From Salvia splendens (Eukaryota; Streptophyta; Magnoliopsida; Lamiales; Lamiaceae), in the NCBI RefSeq assembly GCF_004379255.2, contig NC_056035.1, positions 23,622,502-23,686,501 on the forward strand: a stretch of DNA of 64,000 bases, read 5' to 3'. The notes under the pieces are model-generated. The model ran no database searches, was not told the DNA's origin, and saw nothing but the letters and a program-made list of their open reading frames with translations. Made by a program: the position numbers and the translations under genes. This document shows, one piece after another, positions 56,945-64,000 of this stretch; the first letter of the stretch is position 1, and every line of letters begins with the position of its first letter.

Positions 56945-57558
56945 TGAATGCACTTTTTATTAGCACTATAAATACTTGCAAGTATAAAAAGTATACAGAG
57001 TAGGAATAGTATAGCTAAAGGTTAGTACCGGATATCGATCACGGGGAAAAAAATACAATCTGTTTATCTTCTACTAAAACTCAATTACTATTTGGAAACC
57101 GAAAGTTTTGGAGATTTTTGAAAACAAAGAACTTTTGAAAGCAAAGAAACAACTAATTTCAAATAATCACGGAGATAAAAGTATAGAGATAAGGTAATTC
57201 CAGGGATGTGCTTTCACAATTATGGTTATACAATTTCCAACATTGATAAAACGAGTCACCTAGTTTATGCTCATGTGATACAAACGTTGATTACAAACAT
57301 TAGGGTTGTCAATCCTAAATACGTAACTCCTAAAAGCTCCTAAAACCCTTAAAAATTCCTCACTATCAATTGACAGTGCCGTTTTAAAGGAAGATAATTG
57401 TAGTGTCTATTAAGTGGATCTAACTCGCCAACATCCTCTCACGATTATATAGCAAGTTATAATAAATCATCACTGAATGTTTCAGTCAAGCGTGAAGCAT
57501 TATCCACTAACTTAAGGAAGAAACAAAGTAAGAACAAATGGATGTTAAATAGAAATAG
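56945..57558 (-). repeat. TE9 5' LTR, 3' part
   Basis: On the minus strand it ends GTGCATTCA near the PBS and contains the 'ccccgtgatcgatatccggt' landmark (57027-57046). It is interrupted at 57558 by the TE11 array; the outer part of the LTR is beyond the window. Confidence 0.6.
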
Positions 57559-59517
57559 TGTAACACCCCGAAAAAAAAAGGAGAAAGAAAAAATCAAAGT
57601 AATCTAATTAAATCTTTTCATAGTTGACTTGGTCAAATATATTTCTCCAAACCCATCAATAAACGATTTCCCTATATCTTCATCTTCCCTAAAATCTCTC
57701 CAACCACCAAATCTATCAATATCTATCAGTTTGGTCTATATATACCCAATCAATCCCTCAAATCAATTCCCATCGGATCAAGTTCAAGGAGGGTTGACAA
57801 TACAATCTTTGCCAGCCAAACCTTTCACCAACAGCGGGTATACACTTCTTCCACCTCATTCCTATTACATTCTTGTGCATCTCATGGAATCTGAAATAAA
57901 TCTCTAATTGGAAAACCAAAACAAAACCGAATCAAAGAATCGAACTTTAATTTCACAAAATCAACGTAAGAACTTTACTTGCGGGGTGGTTCGGGTTGGT
58001 TTCGGGGCTGCGCGGTGTCGTTTCGGGGCTGTTCGAACAGCGAGCACACCCGTGGCGACTGCAGACGGCGATGGCGCTGAGCGACCGCGTGGAAGCGGCC
58101 AGCAGCAGCTCTTCCCGGCGGCGATAGCAGCGTCTTCCAGGCACTGTGACAGCAGCACCGTTCCCTCCCGGCGAGCAATGGCCGGCGGCATGGAGCGAAT
58201 CGGAAGAGGCGACGAAAATTTGGGGATCTTGTTTTCTTCCTTTTTGTGAGAGAAAGCGAGAGACAGAGATGAGAGTTGGGGAAGAAAGGTGCGCGAGAGA
58301 GAGGGAGAAAAATACGCAGATGTGAATGGGAGTATATTTGATTTCTTGTTATCTTCTTTAATATATTTGATGATTGTTAAAGTGGAGTGGAGGGTATACG
58401 AACTGTTTCTGGAATAGGAGTACTCAATCCCTTTTATTCTTTGACCATTAATTTTATTCTTGTTTTAAAGTAGAAAAGGAAGGGGCACCTGTATTTGTGA
58501 GGGAGTATTTTTGGGATTTTAATTCGATATCGTGGAGGGAAATACGAGGAGCCAACGGAGGAACATTAGGCGGCCACCGAATAATCAAAAACCGAGAAAC
58601 GAGATAAACGATTTTAATTAGGGGGCATGCATCTTATTTATCTACTTGATTCATTGTGTTGATTTATGTGTTATTTAAATGCTAAAGGTGCTTCCTTGCA
58701 AGCGAGATGTGATATCAAGGGAAAGGAAATAATTTAGGATTAAGAACTTGAGGTGGACTTTCTTTTTAAATAAGGGAAATGCCCTAAGTATATTTTTATG
58801 TGAAAATGATATGAATATTTATCATGCCGTGTTTTGTTTTATCTATGGAACCTATCTGATGTGGCTTTTGCCATCAATGGATAATCGAATTCGAGTCTGT
58901 CTAGGGAGTGAGTCCCTATTCAGGCTAGTGTACACTTATGGAGATCGTGAGCCGTCTTTTGGGTCGGCCGGTCTAGTGACTTGGAATGTGGCCACATTCC
59001 TTCTCATCAATGGATCAGATATGGGAGATAGCTATGGGAAAATGGTTGATCAACCGAATTTTACAATGGAAATGATTTTAGTGTCTTGGGCGATTTTTAA
59101 AGTTAAAACCCCAAGGTCACTCAATGGTGGCATGATAAATACTTTTTATAAAATATTTTCGGCATGAGTCCACTGAGTGCATCAAGTACTCAACCCTGCA
59201 TTTCTTTTTAAAAATGTGCAGGTTGAGCGGTGACGAGCGCGGTGGGTGTTGAGCATAAAAGTGAATAATGTCTATCAAATGTCTAGAATATGTTGTGTCT
59301 TCATACATAGCATTATTCTACTCTCGAAATGCTTCTGCTAAATATTATTTCTTTTGAGTTGTTGATTGTTGAGATACTCTGATTTTATTCTAGCTATTCC
59401 CATTTGTTTCGCGCTATGGTTGAGTTGTGTTGTTTTCCCCTTTCTTCCCCGCTTCCTTAATCCTCCCCTAGTCGCGATCAACCGTGTTTTCTATCCTTAG
59501 AAAATGCGGGCGTGACA
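57559..59517 (+). repeat. TE11 unit 1, complete LTR (1959 bp)
   Basis: It starts TGTAACACCCCG and ends GGCGTGACA. It is the only unit with a normal LTR start. It holds a GC-rich patch (about 57975-58210), the Tekay block 'agtactcaaccctgcat...gcaggttgagc' (about 59184-59229) and a TATATATA box at 57737-57744. It differs from units 2 and 3 at scattered sites. Confidence 0.9.
57737..57744 (+). promoter_or_regulatory. TATA box in TE11 LTR unit 1
   Basis: TATATATA in the sense direction, about 180 bp into the LTR; the same box recurs 1952 bp apart in the next units. Confidence 0.5.
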
Positions 59518-59528
59518 AAGTGGTATCA
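59518..59528 (+). other. PBS stub joining TE11 units 1 and 2
   Basis: AAGTGGTATCA, the spacer and first eight bases of a tRNA-Met PBS, runs straight into the A-run of the next LTR. The same 11 bases occur at 61470-61480 and 63422-63432. Confidence 0.88.
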
Positions 59529-61469
59529 AAAAAGGAGAAAAAAAATCAAAGTAATCTAATTAAATCTTTTCATAGTTGACTTGGTCAAATATATTTCTCC
59601 AAACCCATCAATAAACGATTTCCCTATATCTTCATCTTCCCTAAAATCTCTCCAACCACCAAATCTATCAATATCTATCAGTTTTGCCTATATATACCCA
59701 ATCAATCCCTCAAATCAATTCCCATCGGATCAAGTTCAAGGAGGGTTGACAATACAATCTTTGCCAGCCAAACCTTTCACCAACAGCGGGTATACACTTC
59801 TTCCACCTCATTCCTATTACATTCTTGTGCATCTCATGAAATCTGAAATAAATCTCTAATTGGAAAACCAAAACAAAACCGAATCAAAGAATCGAACTTT
59901 AATTTCACGAAATCAGCGTAAGAAATTTAGTTGCGGGGTGGTTCGGGTTGGTTTCAGGGCTGCGCGGTATCGTTTCGGGGCTGTTCGAACAGCGAGCACA
60001 CCCGTGGCGACTGCAGATGGCGATGGCGCTGAGCGACGGCGTGGAAGCAGCCAGCAGTAGCTCTTCCCGGCGGCGACAGCAGCGTCTTCCAGGCACGGTG
60101 ACAGCAGCACCATTCCCTCCCGGCGAGCAGTGGCCGGCGGCATGGAACGAATCGGAAGAGGCGACGAAAATTTGGGGATCTTGTTTTCTTCCTTTTTGTG
60201 AGAGAAAGCGAGAGACAGAGATGAGAGTTGGGGAAGAAAGGTGCGCGAGAGAGAGGGAGAAGAATACGCAGATGTGAATGGGAGTATATTTGGTTTCTTG
60301 TTATCTTCTTTAATATATTTGATGATTGTTAAAGTGGAGTGGAGGGTATACGTACTATTTCTGGAATGGGAGTACTCAATCCCTTTTATTCTTTGACCAT
60401 TAATTTTATTCTTGTTTTAAAGTAGAAAAGGAAGGGGCATGTGTATTTGTGAGGAAGTATTTTTGGGATTTTAATTCGATATCATGGAGGGAAATACGAG
60501 GAGCCAACGGAGGAACATTAGGCGGCCACCGAATAATCAAAAACCGAGAAACGAGATAAACGATTTTAATTAGGGGGCATACATCTTATTTATCTACTTG
60601 ATTCATTGTGTTGATTTATGTGTTATTTAAATGCTAAAGGTGCTTCCTTGCAAGCGAGATGTGATATCAAGGGAAAGGAAATAATTTCGGATTAAGAACT
60701 TGAGGTGGACTTTCTTTTTAAATAAGGGCAATGCCCTAAGTATATTTTTATGTGAAAATGATATGAATATTTATCACGCCGTGTTTGGTTTTATCTATGG
60801 AACCTATCTGATGTGGCTTTTGCCATCAATGGATAATCGAATTCGGGTCTGTCCAGGGACTGAGTCCCTATTCAGGCTAGTGTACACCTATGGAGATCGT
60901 GAGCCGTCTTTTGGGTCGGCCGATCTAGTGACTTGGAATGTGGCCACATTCCTTGTCATCAATGGATCAGATATGGGAGATAGCTATGGGAAAATGGTTG
61001 ATCAACCGAATTTTACAATGGAAATGATTTTAGTGTCTTGGGCGATTTCTAAAGTTAAAACCCCAAGGTCACTCAATGGTGGCATGATAAATACTTTTTA
61101 TAAAATATTTTCGGCATGAGTCCACTGAGTGCATCAAGTACTCAACCCTGCATTTCTTTTTAAAAATGTGCAGGTTGAGCGGTGACGAGCGCGGTGGGTG
61201 TTGAGCATAAAAGTGAATAATGTCTATCAAATGTCTAGAATATGTTGTGTCTTCATACATAGCATTATTCTACTCTCGAAATGCTTCTGCTAAATATTAT
61301 TTCTTTTGAGTTGTTGATTGTTGAGATACTCTGATTTTATTCTAGCTATTCCCATTTGTTTCGCGCTATGGTTGAGTTGTGTTGTTTTCCCCTTTCTTCC
61401 CCGCTTCCTTAATCCTCCCCTAGTCGCGATCAACCGTGTTTTCTATCCTTAGAAAATGCGGGCGTGACA
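59529..61469 (+). repeat. TE11 unit 2, LTR lacking its start
   Basis: It begins in the A-run after the stub and ends GGCGTGACA. It is nearly identical to unit 3; I noticed only about three or four differences. Confidence 0.9.
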
Positions 61470-61480
61470 AAGTGGTATCA

Positions 61481-63421
61481 AAAAAGGAGAAAAAAAATCA
61501 AAGTAATCTAATTAAATCTTTTCATAGTTGACTTGGTCAAATATATTTCTCCAAACCCATCAATAAACGATTTCCCTATATCTTCATCTTCCCTAAAATC
61601 TCTCCAACCACCAAATCTATCAATATCTATCAGTTTTGCCTATATATACCCAATCAATCCCTCAAATCAATTCCCATCGGATCAAGTTCAAGGAGGGTTG
61701 ACAATACAATCTTTGCCAGCCAAACCTTTCACCAACAGCGGGTATACACTTCTTCCACCTCATTCCTATTACATTCTTGTGCATCTCATGAAATCTGAAA
61801 TAAATCTCTAATTGGAAAACCAAAACAAAACCGAATCAAAGAATCGAACTTTAATTTCACGAAATCAGCGTAAGAAATTTAGTTGCGGGGTGGTTCGGGT
61901 TGGTTTCAGGGCTGCGCGGTATCGTTTCGGGGCTGTTCGAACAGCGAGCACACCCGTGGCGACTGCAGACGGCGATGGCGCTGAGCGACGGCGTGGAAGC
62001 AGCCAGCAGTAGCTCTTCCCGGCGGCGACAGCAGCGTCTTCCAGGCACGGTGACAGCAGCACCATTCCCTCCCGGCGAGCAGTGGCCGGCGGCATGGAAC
62101 GAATCGGAAGAGGCGACGAAAATTTGGGGATCTTGTTTTCTTCCATTTTGTGAGAGAAAGCGAGAGACAGAGATGAGAGTTGGGGAAGAAAGGTGCGCGA
62201 GAGAGAGGGAGAAGAATACGCAGATGTGAATGGGAGTATATTTGGTTTCTTGTTATCTTCTTTAATATATTTGATGATTGTTAAAGTGGAGTGGAGGGTA
62301 TACGTACTATTTCTGGAATGGGAGTACTCAATCCCTTTTATTCTTTGACCATTAATTTTATTCTTGTTTTAAAGTAGAAAAGGAAGGGGCATGTGTATTT
62401 GTGAGGAAGTATTTTTGGGATTTTAATTCGATATCATGGAGGGAAATACGAGGAGCCAATGGAGGAACATTAGGCGGCCACCGAATAATCAAAAACCGAG
62501 AAACGAGATAAACGATTTTAATTAGGGGGCATACATCTTATTTATCTACTTGATTCATTGTGTTGATTTATGTGTTATTTAAATGCTAAAGGTGCTTCCT
62601 TGCAAGCGAGATGTGATATCAAGGGAAAGGAAATAATTTCGGATTAAGAACTTGAGGTGGACTTTCTTTTTAAATAAGGGCAATGCCCTAAGTATATTTT
62701 TATGTGAAAATGATATGAATATTTATCACGCCGTGTTTGGTTTTATCTATGGAACCTATCTGATGTGGCTTTTGCCATCAATGGATAATCGAATTCGGGT
62801 CTGTCCAGGGACTGAGTCCCTATTCAGGCTAGTGTACACCTATGGAGATCGTGAGCCGTCTTTTGGGTCGGCCGATCTAGTGACTTGGAATGTGGCCACA
62901 TTCCTTGTCATCAATGGATCAGATATGGGAGATAGCTATGGGAAAATGGTTGATCAACCGAATTTTACAATGGAAATGATTTTAGTGTCTTGGGCGATTT
63001 CTAAAGTTAAAACCCCAAGGTCACTCAATGGTGGCATGATAAATACTTTTTATAAAATATTTTCGGCATGAGTCCACTGAGTGCATCAAGTACTCAACCC
63101 TGCATTTCTTTTTAAAAATGTGCAGGTTGAGCGGTGACGAGCGCGGTGGGTGTTGAGCATAAAAGTGAATAATGTCTATCAAATGTCTAGAATATGTTGT
63201 GTCTTCATACATAGCATTATTCTACTCTCGAAATGCTTCTGCTAAATATTATTTCTTTTGAGTTGTTGATTGTTGAGATACTCTGATTTTATTCTAGCTA
63301 TTCCCATTTGTTTCGCGCTATGGTTGAGTTGTGTTGTTTTCCCCTTTCTTCCCCGCTTCCTTAATCCTCCCCTAGTCGCGATCAACCGTGTTTTCTATCC
63401 TTAGAAAATGCGGGCGTGACA
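61481..63421 (+). repeat. TE11 unit 3, LTR lacking its start
   Basis: Same as unit 2 with single changes, for example 'ccattttgtg' for 'cctttttgtg' near 62143 and 'gccaatgg' for 'gccaacgg' near 62455. Confidence 0.9.
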
Positions 63422-63432
63422 AAGTGGTATCA

Positions 63433-64000
63433 AAAAAGGAGAAAAAAAATCAAAGTAATCTAATTAAATCTTTTCATAGTTGACTTGGTCAAATATATTT
63501 CTCCAAACCCATCAATAAACGATTTCCCTATATCTTCATCTTCCCTAAAATCTCTCCAACCACCAAATCTATCAATATCTATCAGTTTTGCCTATATATA
63601 CCCAATCAATCCCTCAAATCAATTCCCATCGGATCAAGTTCAAGGAGGGTTGACAATACAATCTTTGCCAGCCAAACCTTTCACCAACAGCGGGTATACA
63701 CTTCTTCCACCTCATTCCTATTACATTCTTGTGCATCTCATGAAATCTGAAATAAATCTCTAATTGGAAAACCAAAACAAAACCGAATCAAAGAATCGAA
63801 CTTTAATTTCACGAAATCAGCGTAAGAAATTTAGTTGCGGGGTGGTTCGGGTTGGTTTCAGGGCTGCGCGGTATCGTTTCGGGGCTGTTCGAACAGCGAG
63901 CACACCCGTGGCGACTGCAGACGGCGATGGCGCTGAGAGACGGCGTGGAAGCAGCCAGCAGTAGCTCTTCCCGGCGGCGACAGCAGCGTCTTCCAGGCAC
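63433..64000 (+). repeat. TE11 unit 4, partial at window end
   Basis: Continues the array; it carries 'gctgagagacgg' near 63934 where units 2 and 3 have 'gctgagcgacgg'. Confidence 0.88.

Larger units (their letters stand above)
42474..57558 (-). mobile_element. TE9, Athila/Tat-like gypsy element, minus strand, split by TE10
   Basis: Minus-strand order: 5' LTR part (57558 to 56945), tRNA-Asp PBS, gag C-terminal part, protease, RT (to 54373), TE10, RT/RNase H (45490 to 44870), integrase (to 43527), spacer, PPT (43019 to 43005) and 3' LTR part (43004 to 42474). The two LTR remnants cover different ends of the LTR, so I cannot align them. The gag capsid is missing. Both ends are truncated or interrupted. 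Confidence 0.75.
57559..64000 (+). repeat. TE11, tandem array of Tekay-like LTRs, period 1952 bp
   Basis: Three complete units and a partial fourth lie head to tail, with identical 1952-bp spacing of every landmark (for example 'tggtatcaaaaaaggag' at 59521, 61473 and 63425). Each unit is an LTR ending GCGGGCGTGACA, then AAGTGGTATCA (PBS stub), then the next LTR starting in its A-run without the first 12 or so bases. No internal region is present. Frames of 92 and 139 codons recur only because the DNA does. The array continues past the window end. Confidence 0.92.

Noticed and set aside
57629..57907. 92-codon frame at the start of each LTR unit
   Set aside because: It overlaps the U3 promoter region and TATA box of the LTR and has no domain; composition explains it.
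58748..59167. 139-codon frame repeated in every TE11 unit
   Set aside because: It recurs only because the LTR unit recurs. It lies inside an LTR, has no recognisable motif, and its substitutions between units show no clear coding pattern by eye.
57559..64000. Independent LTR insertions or solo LTRs
   Set aside because: No TSDs between units, identical truncated junctions and an exact 1952-bp period point to tandem amplification of one joint.
1..64000. Host protein-coding gene
   Set aside because: I looked for non-retroelement coding motifs on both strands and found none; every long frame belongs to gag-pol or to repeats. A short or multi-exon host gene cannot be fully excluded without a search.

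Overview
The window looks like plant (most likely eudicot) heterochromatin or an intergenic retrotransposon cluster. I found no host gene, tRNA, rRNA or CRISPR array. Nearly every base can be assigned to LTR retrotransposons of the Ty1/copia and Ty3/gypsy types. I recognised them by paired LTRs with TG..CA-like ends, tRNA-Met or tRNA-Asp primer binding sites (PBS), polypurine tracts (PPT), gag-pol domain motifs and target-site duplications (TSDs). All coding regions are broken. I use labels TE1 to TE12.

Left edge (1-7277): the 3' end of a plus-strand element (TE1, LTR 1621-2588) is inserted into a minus-strand Athila/Tat-like gypsy element (TE2, 2589-7277, 5' LTR 5829-7277, tRNA-Asp PBS).

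Centre (7278-42009): a nest of elements with a readable insertion order. An old plus-strand copia relic (TE3, 7325-8135, 38008-39921 and LTR 40980-42009) holds TE4 (8141-38002, minus, gag-only, TSD GAAAC). TE4 holds copia TE5 (13935-35474, minus, TSD GCRGC), which holds copia TE6 (18307-34992, minus, TSD CAGGA). TE6 holds a chromodomain gypsy element TE7 (22608-34355, plus, TSD AGGAA), and TE7 holds a Stowaway-like MITE TE8 (32313-32505, TSD TA). TE7 is itself a rearranged composite: LTR, full internal region, first part of an LTR, a second 5' half of the internal region, and the last few bases of an LTR.

Right part (39922-57558): fragments of a minus-strand Athila/Tat-like gypsy family (TE12 at 39922-40979 and 42010-42473; TE9 at 42474-57558). 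TE9 pol is split by a fairly young plus-strand copia-type element, TE10 (45496-54367, two 1555-bp LTRs, TSD GAATC). TE10 gives the uninterrupted version of the TE3 site that TE4 entered.

Right edge (57559-64000): the TE9 5' LTR is interrupted by a head-to-tail array of a Tekay-like LTR (TE11). Its exact period is 1952 bp, and units are joined through an 11-bp PBS stub with no internal region. The array runs off the window.

The most unusual coding signal is a 588-bp reading frame upstream of gag in TE7, present twice with no length change. Its first residues copy the histone H3 tail and its C-terminus is strongly acidic, in an element whose integrase carries a chromodomain.
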